This document shows, one piece after another, positions 23,033 to 35,184 of a stretch of DNA of 64,000 nt. This stretch comes from Meloidogyne chitwoodi (lineage: Eukaryota > Nematoda > Chromadorea > Rhabditida > Meloidogynidae). The stretch is taken from contig JACZZP010000004.1 in the NCBI GenBank assembly GCA_015183035.1, positions 124,001 through 188,000 on the forward strand, written 5' to 3'. The notes below the pieces were generated by a model, which did no database searches, was not told where the DNA came from, and saw nothing but the letters and a program-made list of their open reading frames with translations. Each line of letters begins with the position of its first letter. Position 1 is the stretch's first letter. The translations under genes and the position numbers were made by a program.

Positions 23033-25202
23033 ATGTTGCTTAAACAAAAGTTAAAGCTAATTTTAATTTTAATTTTGACTGTAAATTACTCCGAGGCTCT
23101 TAAAAGAGATTACGAAAAAGAAAATGAAATTTTTATCAATAAACTTTTTTCGATCAGACAAATAATTGTGGATGAACAAGCTGAAAAATCTAATGATTCA
23201 ATTTGGAACTCATTCCCCCAAGAAGTTTGCCAACTTTTATTTGTTTCTAAAGGTGATAAAGAAGCATTGATTATAGAAGAAAAGTCAGGACAAAAATCGG
23301 TGCATATTGGAGCTATTATCGATTATGTTGAACAGAGTTTTACACAAGGGAGAATGAGAGGACATTTAAAGGTTTTAAAATTTTGTATTTAGAACAGTTA
23401 TTTGTTTGGGCATCTTAAAAACTCAAAAATAATAGCACCATAAATAAATAAAAATATCCCGTTAACGATAAAAATACCGGGTCCAAAATCACTTTTTTTG
23501 TAATATTTATCTGGATAAATTAAATTTATTCAAAAAAATCTGGCCGGATCAGGTTATGTTCTACTCATAAAATTCGGATCACCGGACAGACGATATATCC
23601 TTAAGCTTATCATTTATAGGAAAAAAATTCAAAGAAAATTAACTCGTTGCCAGAGGCATTCGCCGAAATGGATAAATTAATTTTTTCCACAAAGATGTCG
23701 ATTAATATAAAAAATAAAACAATAAATGTAATAGATAAAGTAATTAAATTTCGCACAGAACTCAACGAGAAAATAAAAGAAATTAAAAGTCGATTTTTAA
23801 CTGGCTTAAACTCTGAAGATTTTAAAAATTTGGAAAAAATACTTGAAAAGAACAAGAAAGATACTGGTAAAAATGTCAAAAATTTAGATTACAATTTTAA
23901 ATTATATGAAACGAATTACAAAGAAGAAATAGTAAAAAAGGAAGAACTGTATGAGAAAAATTTTTATAAATTGTGGAAGATAAATGAGCTAAAAACAGAA
24001 CTTGAAAATTTTAAAACTGATGTCTATAATCAGGTATCTAGGTATTTATGAAAAAGACATTTGGGGGCGAAAAGAAATATTCTTCGTCCGCTCGGTAAGA
24101 CACGAGGACGCTGCCAATTTTGCGCAGTTTTTGTGTTTTTATTTTTTTCGTGTTTTGTCAATTTTTTGAACTCTCAAATATAAGCTCAATGGATTCCGAT
24201 CCCGTTGAATCCTACATTTCTTTAATAATTATCCTTAATTTAGATAAAAAATATTTCCGAAATTGTCGAAAATTATAAAAAAGAATACAAACATTTCCTC
24301 AATGCTATCGAAATCTTAAAAAAAATGAAAGATTTATTAAAAGAAATTTCTCACAGTGAATATAATGTTTCACACAACTTGGATAAAAATGTTGTTAAGA
24401 AAATTGCCAAATTATATGTTTTAGGCAGTGAAATCATTCCAGATTATTTGGAGAAATTTAAAGAACATAAATTTAAAGAAGAACAGCAAAAATTAGAAAA
24501 AGGTTACTTTTTTTAACTAAAAATTTATTTAATTATTTAATAGAAGTGGATATAATTGGAAAAAAGTTGCTTGACTGTGTGAAGGAAGAGATTGATCCTT
24601 CAAGTTCTATGATTGTTACAAAACCAGAAAATGCGAAAGAATTTAAGGTGACAGATAAGAAAAAAGACTTTTTGAATCTTAAGGCAAGTTTTAAGGCAGT
24701 TGAGTAGGTTTTTTTCTGAATGATTATTTTGGAGCATATCTAGCAGTGATGGGAAAGTTCCAAAATTTCCTTTGAACTAGTTCCAACCGGAACTGCATTT
24801 TTTATTTTCATTGTTCCAGTTCAGGAAATATTGTAGGGTGAGGAACTAATTTCGGACCAGTTTTTGTTCAGGAACAAGTTCCAGAAATTTGGTAGTTCGT
24901 AGTTCCAGTTCAGGAACTAGAACTGCATAGTTCCGGAATTGGAACTTTCTCATCATTGCTTCCTATGAATTGGAGGAATTTGACAAAAAAAAAATTTAAA
25001 GGAATTATTTGGACTCGAAATTTTCTTTCTTTTTTAGGAGAAAGTGATAGACATCATCAATGAAACTTTACAAGCCTATGATATATTAAATAATCATTAC
25101 AATTTTTCCAACTTTATTACAAATCATCTTGAGTACAATTATCATAATCATTTGAAGAATGCCCGTCATGAGTTTGAAGCAATAAAACTGAAACAAGATT
25201 AA
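23033..25202 (+). CDS. Secreted helical protein X, copy A (unrecognised family)
   Basis: Five exons: 23033-23371, 23620-24033, 24244-24502, 24544-24683, 25038-25202, phase-consistent, about 438 residues. I do not recognise it. The ATG is two bases after TTTTTTTAG, an ideal spliced-leader acceptor. A signal peptide (LKLILILILTVNYSEA) leads into a Lys/Glu-rich, mostly alpha-helical protein with almost no cysteine and coiled-coil-like stretches (NKTINVIDKVIKFRTELNEK). No membrane segment follows the signal. The donor of intron four is AAG/GCAAGT, a GC-AG intron; the copy B gene has GTAAGT there. The gene lies divergent from GH5 copy A and convergent with the related X-prime gene. A gland-secreted effector is a reasonable guess, unproved. 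Exon one may alternatively end earlier, as in copy B. Confidence 0.8.
24745..24965. repeat. GGAACT-rich dispersed repeat, copy 2
   Basis: Starts CAGTGATGGGAAAGTTCC and ends GGAACTTTCTCATCATTG, so the ends are inverted repeats. Lies inside intron four of X copy A and is absent from the matching intron of copy B, which holds a different element. Confidence 0.75.
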
Positions 25203-25401
25203 ATTAAAATTGATCGAGTACGAAAAAACGATGTATATAGAGAGCCTTATTTGAAAAGTTTTTATGATTCTAAAACAATGATTTTTTTAAGACAAAATTT
25301 TTATTTTTTCCATTATTTAAATTTTTTCAGTAAACACTATTTTTTTAAATATTATCCAGTTAAACTTTCATTTAAAATGACGAAGCATAAAGTATATATA
25401 C

Positions 25402-25627
25402 TGTTGTATATGAATAGTGGTCTTTTATAGACACTTCTAACGTCTAGTATTCATACTATATAAGCACCCATAATAAACCAGTCAGTGAGTTAGTTCTCGT
25501 CAACCTCTACCTACCTTCAACCTTCTATTGTATTTGCTCTGTGATAAACTCTTTGCTTGTTGCTCGTCGACTATCAGTATCTCGGACACACCTGTTACTC
25601 TTAAGTAGGACACTTAAGATCGTAACA
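25402..25627 (+). mobile_element. Probable solo LTR
   Basis: A 226-bp segment less AT-rich than its surroundings, bounded by TG (TGTTGTATATG) and CA (GATCGTAACA). It contains a TATA-like ACTATATAAGC and an AATAAA about 20 bases later, the usual U3-R layout. Flanks TATAC and CATAC match at four of five bases. No internal retroelement sequence or second LTR is present, and copy B of the duplication has nothing similar. Confidence 0.6.
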
Positions 25628-26270
25628 CATACCTATCTTATAAATATTTATTATAAAAGCTCGGATTATGGAAATGTATACATATTTTTGCTAAAATGTC
25701 ATAATGTATAATTTAAGAAAAATATACTTTCCACCATTATAGAGTGGTTTTCTATTTTTGAATTGATCAAATTTTTTGTCCTTAAATTATACTGAATTTG
25801 GTATCATTCGAAAGAGTTTAAAAAGCTGAATCGAATGAGCTATGAATTCAAAAATCGAATGAGTAGAATTCAAAATACAGGTTCACGAACATTTAACACA
25901 TTTTTTGGAGAGAATGTATTTTTAATTGATGAAATAAAAAAAAATACGCCATAAAATACGCCATTTCTATAAAAAATAAGGCTAATTTATCAAATGTTGT
26001 TTAATGAATTAAAAAAAATTTTTACGAAAAAAGTCAAAATAAAATTTTTACAAAGTCATTGTGAGGATAATAAATAAATTATGTAAATAATTTAGTTAAT
26101 ACAACTGTGGGGGATTAATCGAGTAAATATTGTTGCAGGCACTTGCTAGAAGCAATAACTGGAAATTTTGTTGTAAAAAAGAAAAAAGGCACTCAGTTTT
26201 TGGAAATGAAATGGGGGGTCGCAGAACGGAAAAATACCTCGTTGTATAAAAAATAAAAATCATTCTTTTT

Positions 26271-26469
26271 AATAATGATCCTAAAATGTCTACAAGTCTA
26301 ATCCGCAAGAGTATCTTGAAACTTTAAGGACTGAACAGTGATTTATGCCTCAAGAACAGTCGTGTTACTTTCTTTCTCTCTTTTATATTTTAAAATATAA
26401 TTTTTCTTTTGAAAGAAAATAAAATTATGAATTGCGGATTAGACTTGCGCACTTTTTTGGATCATTATT
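26271..26469. mobile_element. Old MITE present in both duplicated blocks, copy A
   Basis: Inverted ends built from GATCCAAAAAAGT, then CGCAAGTCTAATCCGCAA. The same element stands at 37661-37820, just downstream of the X-prime stop in both blocks, so it predates the duplication. Confidence 0.75.
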
Positions 26470-26511
26470 AAAAAAACAAAAATTCTTTTCAACCTCTTTT
26501 TTACTCTTTTC

Positions 26512-29504
26512 TCAAAATTTCTTTTGAAATAATTGAAGAATAATTTCTCCAAAATTATGATCGTTTAATTCAACAATTGTATGAGCAGATGCTACAGACT
26601 CTCGAGTTTCTTCAATCTTTATCTCATCAATTTTTCCATTTTCAATTTCTAAATGTAAATTTTTTACATACCTAGCATTTATCTTGACATAATTTTCGTT
26701 TATTTTTTCATAAGCGAGCAATACAAAAGGCAAATAAGTTAATGTTTCATTTTTTAAGCTCTGTTTTAAAATTGATATTAGAGAAGATTTTATATTTTTT
26801 TTAAAACAATTAAATTTTTTAATAATAAATTTTTGCTGGTAATGTATAGAATTTAGAGGAGATTTCCGAGTTAGGAAAAAATTCCAAAATTCTTTTCTTA
26901 ATTCCGCAATTTTTATCCGCAAGTCATAATATAATACACAATTTTCTTATAATGATTAGTTGAAAGAATGTATTATAGGTTAATTTTACATTTTTCCATA
27001 TAAAAAGGTATTTTAAATACATTATTTTTGAAAATTAAAAATTATGTCCTACGTATAAAAATTGTGGAATAAAAATTGTGGATAGTTCCAGGTGCAAAAA
27101 AAATCCAAAATTTTGAAGAATTTTTCATCATTACCCACAAAAATTAATTTTTCTTAAAAATACCTCAATTGACTCTTCAAAAATTGAATATGATTTTTCA
27201 ACACGCGATTGCATAGAAATATCAATTTTAGTGGAGAGTTGATCTCCGTTAATATTTAAACGTTTTAAATATTCATAAATCATCTTATGCAAAAATATAA
27301 TTAATTTTAAATTTTTTAAGCTATCTTCTTCTAATAAATAATTAGAATTAGTAATAATATTAGATACAATATTTTCCAATATTTGATGAAGTCCCTCTAT
27401 CGCCTTGTTGAGCTCAATGTATAAACGAATATTTATATAATGTTTAGCCAATTCAGTTAAATACTTATCCTTCTTAATTAATAAATTAGTTTATTTGTAT
27501 AAATCTTTACAATAAAAAAAGCATATTTTAGGGACAACCATGAATTTTGAAAAAAATTGTTTCCCTTTAATTTTTTCAAAATTAAAGGGAAAACGATCCG
27601 AAATTGGACCTTTTTCTTACTCTAGGCAAAATACCGTTTGACAGGAACTACCAAATTTTTGGAACTGGAACTGGTTAGGAAATAATTCCTCACCCCACAA
27701 TAGTTCCATAACTGGAACATGAAAATTAAAAACGCAGTTCCAGGACTGGAACTAATTCCGTGGAAATTTTGGAACTTTTGCATCACTACTACTCTCATCA
27801 GACTTACCATAAACTTTTTGTTTATTTCTTTAGTTATTTTTGCAAAAGTTATGTTCATATTTTTTGAAATTTTGATAAATATTTTCAAAGAATCAGAATA
27901 TTTTTTTTTAAGGTTTTTATCTTTGTTAAAAGCTTCGTTTTCTTCTTCATTCATATCAGATGGAATTTCTCCTTTTAATTGTTTTTCTAAAGATTCAAAT
28001 CTTTCAGATGCTTTTTTCACATCAACACTAATAATTTTAAGGTGCTCATCATTGTTTATCATATTGTCTTCTTCAGACGTTAGATTTACGTCTCTAGATG
28101 GTACAATTTTTCGGTAAGAAACAAAATTAGCAGAATTTTTTTTAGAAATATTTTCTTGTTATCAGTTATTATTTTACTCAAATTTTCCTTTCTAAAATTA
28201 AAAAATGCAATACGATAACCGAAACTTTTCTTTTATAAAAAATGTCCGCAACTTTTATCCGCAAGCATAATATACAATTTTCCAACATAAAAATTATTTA
28301 AAAGGATAAAGTCTTGAATGTTTGATAGATTTCTCTTTCTCGTTTTCATATCTTCCTTTCAAAAAAATTTAAAAAAAAAATCAAAAAATTCAATCAAATG
28401 TCGGTGTGTTTCAAAGCGTTTCTTGCTCATTCCTTCATTTTTCCGATTTTTAAAGTATCAAATTTTTCAAATCACAAAATTATTTTTTATGGGAAAATTT
28501 AAAAATATTATTCTTTATGCCTTTTAACCAATATTTACGGAAAAATTTTTAAATTTGACATGCGGATAAAAATTGCGGACTGTAATGCGCAACCTCAAAA
28601 ATTAAAAAAATTTCCTAATAAATAAACTTACTTCTGAACTAGTTTATTACATTTTTTGACAAGCTTCATAAATTCATTAATATTGTTATCAACTTTTTCG
28701 GGTATTGCATCGAATGTTTCAACTGACTGGCCTATCAAAAATAGTTTTTTTGCTTCTTCAACAGTTTTATTTATTTTTTCTTTGTTTTTTAGAAAATCTA
28801 CAATTTTATTTTTGTATTTGCTTAATTTGTTTAATCCCTCTTCACTTAACCTAAAAAAAGTTAAGAATTTTAATTTACTGATTAGTTTTTGCGGACAATT
28901 TTTTTGCGGACTTTTTTTTCGAAAATTTTTTTTTCATTGTTTTCCCATTTATTTTCTATATTTTATCAATCTATTGGCAAACATGCGGTCCAGATTTTTT
29001 AACAATTTTAATTAAAAAATAAACTAACTCAATTTTGTTAACTTCAGCAAAAGCTTCATTTAGAGTAAAAGCAGTCTTATAATTTACAGAATAATCTTTT
29101 TCAACAAACCGATTGACATAAATATTCATTTCTTCAAAGTTGGGAAATTGTTTATTATTGGTTACATCAATTAAATTATTTTTGACGCCAAGTGGTTGTA
29201 TTTCCCAATATTCTTCTGTCTTGATATTTTTCTGTTAATTTTTTTTTAAAGTTTAAAAAACCCAGATTGGCAAAAATACAAAATTATTAAACCTAAGACT
29301 ATCTAAAATCTGTGTGAATTATTTAAAAAAGCTAAAATTTGATACAAATTTAATAAAAATTACCACAGATGTGAGTATATATTTTTCAAGATCTTCAAGG
29401 TCATCTTTTAATTTTGTGACATATAAATTATTGTCCGCCTTTATTGAAGTGATGTTGAACAAAACGAGTAATTTCAGTATGAAAAATATTTGACAACACA
29501 ACAT
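26512..29504 (-). CDS. Secreted helical protein X-prime, copy A (one apparent frameshift)
   Basis: Exons 29364-29504, 29029-29231, 28632-28850, about 27808-28191, 27164-27472, 26512-26760. Not recognised. A signal peptide (IFFILKLLVLFNITSIKA) is followed by a Lys/Glu/Asn-rich helical protein. Conserved points with copy B are EEAKKLFLIGQ, KKDKYL-ELAKHYINIRLYI and YEKIN near the end. Exon four has one base too few in an 8-A run (28136-28143) to keep the frame set by exon three. The copy B sequence (KKFLNKNSK) aligns across that point, so this is a real one-base deletion, a homopolymer error, or a different acceptor. Exon order and the EAFAEVNKI segment (EAFAEMDKL in X) suggest X and X-prime are distant paralogues facing tail to tail. 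Confidence 0.72.
27640..27790. repeat. GGAACT-rich dispersed repeat, copy 3
   Basis: Runs of GGAACTGGAACTGG and AGTTCCAGGACTGGAAC, ending GGAACTTTTGCATCACTACT. Lies in the intron after exon four of X-prime copy A. Confidence 0.65.
28243..28581. mobile_element. MITE in X-prime intron, present in both blocks, copy A
   Basis: Left end TCCGCAACTTTTATCCGCAA, right end TGCGGATAAAAATTGCGGAC: inverted ends each with two TCCGCA-type words. The same element occupies the matching intron of copy B (40119-40768), where it is enlarged by a nested insertion. Confidence 0.7.
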
Positions 29505-30054
29505 TGCGTTGCTTTTCTAAAAATAAATTTTTAAATAAAGCACAATGTGGAGACAGATGTTTCGTGAATTCAGATTAACAACAATTAGGCTTGGTTTTTA
29601 AGAATTAAATATTTTAATAAATTTAAAAGCCTAAAACCTTTAATTTAATTATTAAACAAGTTGTTCTGAGTGATTTTTTTCAGAGTGAACTGAACTAGGG
29701 TAGGGTGAGATATATTTATTGGCAAATTAATGACTGATTTTAACCGCACGCATTGAGAGGGAATCTATCAAATGACTAAAGTCAGATGATTATCAAATGG
29801 CCATCATAACCAAGTCTATGAAAAAGGTCATTATAGATAAATCTAAAAGAAATGAGAGAGACAGAATTGCCAGGTTATAAATTGATTTTTAGACACTCTA
29901 ATAAATCTTTTTAAATATTAAATAAATTTAATTCAATAAATTTAAAAAAAAGTTTTCTAAAAAGTTTTGAATGCGAATTTTTTAAGTCGATAATTCTTCT
30001 TTCAACAACTTTTATTAATCTTTTGACAAAAAATCAACTTTTAGAACAACAAAA

Positions 30055-31544
30055 TTAACAACCAGTAATACCTAAAATTAAATAAAAAATTAACTATTTT
30101 TAAAATAAATATTTAAACCATTATTTAGGAGTAACATGTGTTGTCTAAATAATTTCCCTGAAGCACTAAGGCAGGATTCTTGAGTTGCTTGAGATGCTCT
30201 ACACCATGGGACCATTAATGAATATACTTCATCTTTAGTACAAAGAGACCATTTTGCATAAGAAAGTTGGTTTTCATCCATAAATTTCCAACTATAAAAT
30301 GTTTTGATAAAATTTAAAATTTATTATAGTTGAGGAATTTTTTGTTTTTCAGTTTATTTACATGGCCTGATAGCTAAATTCGAATAACACTTAGGAAAAA
30401 AGAAGATTGCTATACAAAAAGTTTCTTTAACGCGTACTAAATTGAACATCAAAAAGCCAAACTTACAATGCCTGCATTGCTACAGGATTGAGCGGTGCCG
30501 GAAGGTTCACATCGGCATCACCATATTCACTTACAAATGTACCAATTCCTTTTGCCTTTGCTTTTAATATCATTAGTTTTTGATTTTCTATGTGTTGTTG
30601 ATCTTTTACGCAGTAAAAATGTAAGGTATACATAAATTGGTAAAAATAAATTTTGGAGGATTTACCAAAAAATTAAAAAATAATAAATAAAATTACATCA
30701 AATTTGTTCCACTAACAGGATTATTGACGACTTCATCGCTTGGACCAGTAGATTGCTTCGGCGTGCCGAGAATAACAACGACATTAGTGTCAATTTTTCT
30801 AATTTCCTGAAATTTTAAAAAATTCAAAATTTCAAAAAAGTTAAAAATACAGTAAGAACAGCATTATAATATTGCTTCAATTTTGCCCAACTACAAGTAG
30901 AAGCAGGTTCATTCCAAAGTTCTAAAAGCATATTAGGCGAGCCTTTGTATTTTTTGACAATTGTTGTAAAAAAGTTTATTGCACTATTAATGAAATTATT
31001 AAATTCTGCGTCATTTTTACAATCTTGATCTGCTACATCGTGCCAGTCAATTATAAAGTAAATTGCATTCTTTAAATTAAAAATAAAATATTTTAATAAT
31101 TTTAAACTATTACCGCAATTGCTGCATCTGCGATGGTAGTAGCTGCATTAATTGCAGAAGATGGGTTTTCCAAATAACCAGAACAACAAGTTCCAATTGC
31201 GGCACGAACCTAATTTAAAAAATTTAAAAGTTTACAGACTCAAAGACAAAAAAATATTTAAGAAAGGTTTTTAAATTTATTAGTCAACTTCCCCCATAAA
31301 ATGTAACGAGACTTACAACATTTCCGTTATAAAAACACTTTATCGCCTTTACAACACCAGGAGAGTAAAATTCAGTAATCCATTGACTGAACCAAAGAGA
31401 AATTCCTCTCAAAGTAGCAACTTGTCCATTTGAACCAGTCAATTGACCATTTTTAACTGACAATTTTCCATATGGCGGATTTGCTGCAGATACTAATGAT
31501 AAATAAAAAAATGAAATAATAATTATTAAGCTATTTTTAAACAT
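30055..31544 (-). CDS. GH5 beta-1,4-endoglucanase (cellulase), copy B
   Basis: Same exon layout as copy A and similar throughout: a short signal peptide (NSLIIIISFFYLSLVSA), then ANPPYGKLSVKNGQLTGSNG. The acid/base Glu is in LLELWNEPAS. The nucleophile Glu stands in FVSEYGD, where copy A has VTEYGD; Thr to Ser before the nucleophile should be tolerated (inference). IDWHD and MYTLHFYC are kept. The C-terminal region with paired cysteines (VPWCRASQATQESC) and the short last exon ITGC match copy A. No carbohydrate-binding module. It is divergent from X copy B. The TATA-like box is at the same distance from the ATG as in copy A, so both copies look functional and similarly driven. Confidence 0.94.
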
Positions 31545-31611
31545 TTTAGTTGGATTTTGTTAAAAGGAGAAATTAAAGAGAAAGTTGATATTAAGCAAAA
31601 TTCAAACCTTT

Positions 31612-31618
31612 ATTTATA
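31612..31618 (-). promoter_or_regulatory. TATA-like box of GH5 copy B
   Basis: TATAAAT on the minus strand about 70 bases before the ATG at 31544, in the same conserved context as copy A. Confidence 0.5.
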
Positions 31619-31864
31619 CAAAAATTCTTTTATTTTAACGGAAGAGCCAGACATAAATATGTACTATTGTTTAAACAAACTTTAGATTAATTCAACGTTT
31701 TATTCTTTAACTCAATAATTTCAAAAAATAATTCAAAAATAATTCAATTTTTTCATTGACAGAAAAAAAGACAAAAGCAAGCAAAACAAATAGCTCTACT
31801 TTTTAACTATTCAAACAAAGATTAAACAAAAAATGTTTTTTACGAATTTATTACATTTTTTTAT

Positions 31865-32022
31865 TATTAAAAAAGATAAACGTGGCCATAAAAGAAAATT
31901 TATTATGTAAACTAAAAGGTCATTAAAACATAGACAATAGAGGGGAGGATATAAATGTACTTTACGTTGCTAATATTTTTTAAATAAACTTTTTTTAAAA
32001 TAAAATTGAAAAAGACTTGGAC
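31865..32022. repeat. Conserved noncoding block shared by both duplicated blocks, copy B
   Basis: Counterpart of 21304-21461; same length and, by eye, same sequence. Just beyond it copy A has the Merlin-like element, which copy B lacks. Confidence 0.8.
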
Positions 32023-32452
32023 TTTGGTATTTTTAGGTAATCGAACTCTACGCTAATTTAAGTTCTAAATTTTCTAGAATTGGGAATTTCGACACAAAAA
32101 TTGTTGGAAATTCGCGATTTTTAGGAATCGGAAAGTTACGAATCCTGACTCAATCACCTCTTTCCAATTAAAAGGCTGTTCAAATATAGGTAAGTACTTT
32201 CAAGGCAATATAAGAAATAGAAGAAGCAAATCCTTTAACTCTTTTTTGGGGTTTCTTCGCATTTTTCTTTGTTTTTTTAAAGGATAAAGTTTTCAACAAG
32301 GATAAAACTTCAATTGACATAACTATATTCTTTCAATAAAAAATAAAATTTTAAATTTAACTTAATTGAATTAAACAAAAATTAATAAACTTTATCACAA
32401 GATAGAAATCTCAAGAGAGATCTTGTGAGCGATTGTCGATCGAAAAGAGAGT

Positions 32453-32470
32453 CTGCCACTCACAAGGCAT
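32453..32470. promoter_or_regulatory. Inverted motif upstream of X copy B
   Basis: CTGCCACTCACAAGGCAT, one base from the copy A motif, about 160-177 bases before the X copy B ATG. Confidence 0.35.
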
Positions 32471-32629
32471 TTATTCACGAGATTTTGATTTTTTAAATTG
32501 GGAATAAATAAAAATGGAAAATTGGCGAAGGTAATGGGCAGTTTGATTGACGAATTGAATAATTTAAATTTATTTTAATTGCCTAGGGAGCGCTTAAATA
32601 AAATTAATTTATTTATTTACTTTTTAGAA

Positions 32630-35164
32630 ATGTTGCTTAAACAAAAGTTAAAGCTAATTTTTATTTTTTATTTTACTGTAAATTACTCCAAAGCTATTCA
32701 AAGAGATGTCAGAAAAGAAAATGAAGTTTTTATCAATAAACTTTTTTTGGTCAAAGATATTGTGGCTGAAAATTTTGAAAAATCACAAGATTTAATTTGT
32801 AAATCAATCCCGCAAGAAATTCGCCAACATTTATTTATTGCTAAAAATAATAATGACAAATTAACAAATATTATAAATGACATGTCAGAAGATTCGTCAA
32901 AACAAAAATCGTTGAATATTGGAGCTATTCTGGATTATGTTGATCAGAGTTTTATTCAGGTAACACCGAGTGTATATTTAAAGGTTTTGAAAATTATTTG
33001 AAATTTACCTAATTAGAAACATTTTGGAAAAGTCGAAAATAATAGCACAACCAATAAAAACAAAATATTCAAAATAAGGAATGAGTTACCTAAATGTTCG
33101 GCATCTGACCGGATTGATTTTTCCCAAGTCCCAAATGACGTTTTTTTATAACAAATTTCGGAACAGATTTATTCTTGAAAAATCTGATCTGATTCGGTTC
33201 TACTCATAAAATTGAGATCACCGGATATCAATAGATATATAATTAAACTGATCGTTTTTATTTTATTTTTTTAGACAGAAAAATTAAGCAAAACTGAATT
33301 GTTGCTCAAAACATTCAAAGAATTGAATAATTTTATTTTTACAAATGATATGTCGACTGATATAAAAAATAAAACAATAAAGGATGTAAATAAAGTAATT
33401 GACCTTCGCTTAGAAACGAATAAAAAAATAAAAGAATTTAAAAGTCGGCTTTTAACTGGTTTAAACTCTCAAGATTTTGAAGATTTGGAAAAAAAAATTG
33501 AAAATAGCAAGAAAAATGCTAAAAATTTTATCTCTGTTGTAAAAAATAATTTAGAATATTATACAGCTGATCTCGAAGTAGAAAAGAAAAAAATGCAAGA
33601 ATCGCATACGACAGAGGAACAAAAAAAAGAACTTGAAGATTTTATTGCTTATAATGCCTCTAAGGTATCTATTTAGGAAAAAAGAATTTTAGGGCGAAAA
33701 TATTATAATATTCTACATACGCTAGAATTTGGTACACGAGGACGGTGCGAGGAGTTTTTATATTCTCTGTATATTGGTTTCATGTATTTATGTCTTTTTC
33801 CCGTGTTTTTTGTGTATTTTTGTGTTTTATCTGTTTTCGTAACTCTCCAATAAAAGACCCACGGGGCGCCCGCTCCGAGATAATACAAACAAAGAACTTT
33901 TAATTTCTTAAACATAAATATCGCTACTTTTCTTTAATCACTATCATTAATTTAGAAAGAAAATATGACCGAAATTACTGAAAATTATATAGTAAAACAT
34001 GATCAGTGCTGCAAGACAATCGAAATCTTAGAGCAAATGAAAGATTTATTAAAAACAATTTCAGTCAGTGAATATACCTCTTTATTTCATTCAAAAGTTA
34101 AAAAAAAAATTGCCAAATTTTATATTTTACGCCGTGAAATAATTCCAGACTATTTGAAGATACTTGGATTTGAGGGGAACGCAATTAAAAAACTACAGAA
34201 CCTTTTAACAGAAGGTTACACTTTTAAAATAAAAATTTATTTAAATATTTTATAGAAGCTGAACTTGGATCAGAGTTATCTGATATTATGATTAGAAGTC
34301 AACCAGATGGAGTGTCAAAGATTGATGTAAAATTTAAATATTCTACCGAAAGTATTATAGCAAATAATCTACTACTGTTTGCTTCTCTTAAAGTAAGTTT
34401 AGCATTATTAAAGGGCGGCTTTTTTTGCGGACTTTTTCTGCGGACAAATTTTATTCGCATACATATATTCTCATTATTTACAATTTGTGAAATCAAATTT
34501 AAAAAAAACAATATTCCCCTCCAAATTGTCGTTTCCAAATAAATTAATGCAAATAGCTTTCAAATGTTGTTTCAGCAGTCCTAAATTCATATCGGCGTTT
34601 CAATTTTTGCCACAGCGAGTAATAAATTAAAAATTTTAAGAGTGAATCATTTTATTGAATAATTGATTAAAAATATAAATAAATTGGTTAAAAAATTAAT
34701 GCATATATGCCAATACATGTAAAATCAAGAAATACAAAACTAATATTGCGAATAAAATTTGTCCGCAAAAAAAGCCGCCCTGTCTTTAATAGTGCAGTAA
34801 GTTTTATTGTAATAGTCATTAAGAGTGTCAGAGTCTTTAATTAAAATTTTCAGACTTTTAATTTTATTGACTAAAAAAAACGTAAGGTTTTGTGTTTTCT
34901 GTGGCATAAAATCACTCTCTAAGAACTGGGTAAGAATTTGCCAAAAAAAATTTTCGAAAGAAATTTTTCGGTCTCAAATCTTCTTTTTAGGCAGAAATGC
35001 TAGTCATCATCTATTTTATTATTCAAGCATATAAAGTATTAGATATGCATTACAAACTTTACTACTCTTTTACAAATTATATTTTTAACGATTACGCTGT
35101 TGTTTTGAATGAAGTTCGTTTGGAGACTAAAGAACTTAAACTGGAACAAAATACTGATTTGTAA
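32630..35164 (+). CDS. Secreted helical protein X, copy B (unrecognised family)
   Basis: Exons 32630-32959 (donor CAG/GTAACA; 32983 is an alternative), 33275-33664, 33956-34214, 34256-34392, 34991-35164, phase-consistent, about 429 residues. The ATG follows TTTTTAG by two bases, a spliced-leader site. The signal peptide (LKLIFIFYFTVNYSKA) and intron phases match copy A; the mature protein has diverged strongly, far more than the two GH5 copies. Conserved anchors are NIKNKTI, KSRLLTGLNSQDF, MKDLLK-IS-SEY and IIPDYL. Intron four contains a 395-bp MITE whose target duplication includes the splice donor. No function assigned. Confidence 0.8.
34401..34795. mobile_element. Merlin-derived MITE inside intron four of X copy B
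   Basis: Inverted ends GCATTATTAAAG and GCACTATTAAAG, then GGGCGGCTTTTTTTGCGGAC. TSD AGTAAGTTT at 34392-34400 and 34796-34804. Internal sequence (TTGCCACAGCGAGTAATAAA, GAGTGAATCATTTTATTG) matches parts of the full Merlin at 57121-58419, so this is an internal-deletion derivative. Confidence 0.85.
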
Positions 35165-35184
35165 TTTGATCGAGAAAAACGATG

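Noticed and set aside
27719..29015. Plus-strand frames of 119-132 codons
   Set aside because: Antisense of X-prime copy A exons, which match copy B in protein sequence and exon order.
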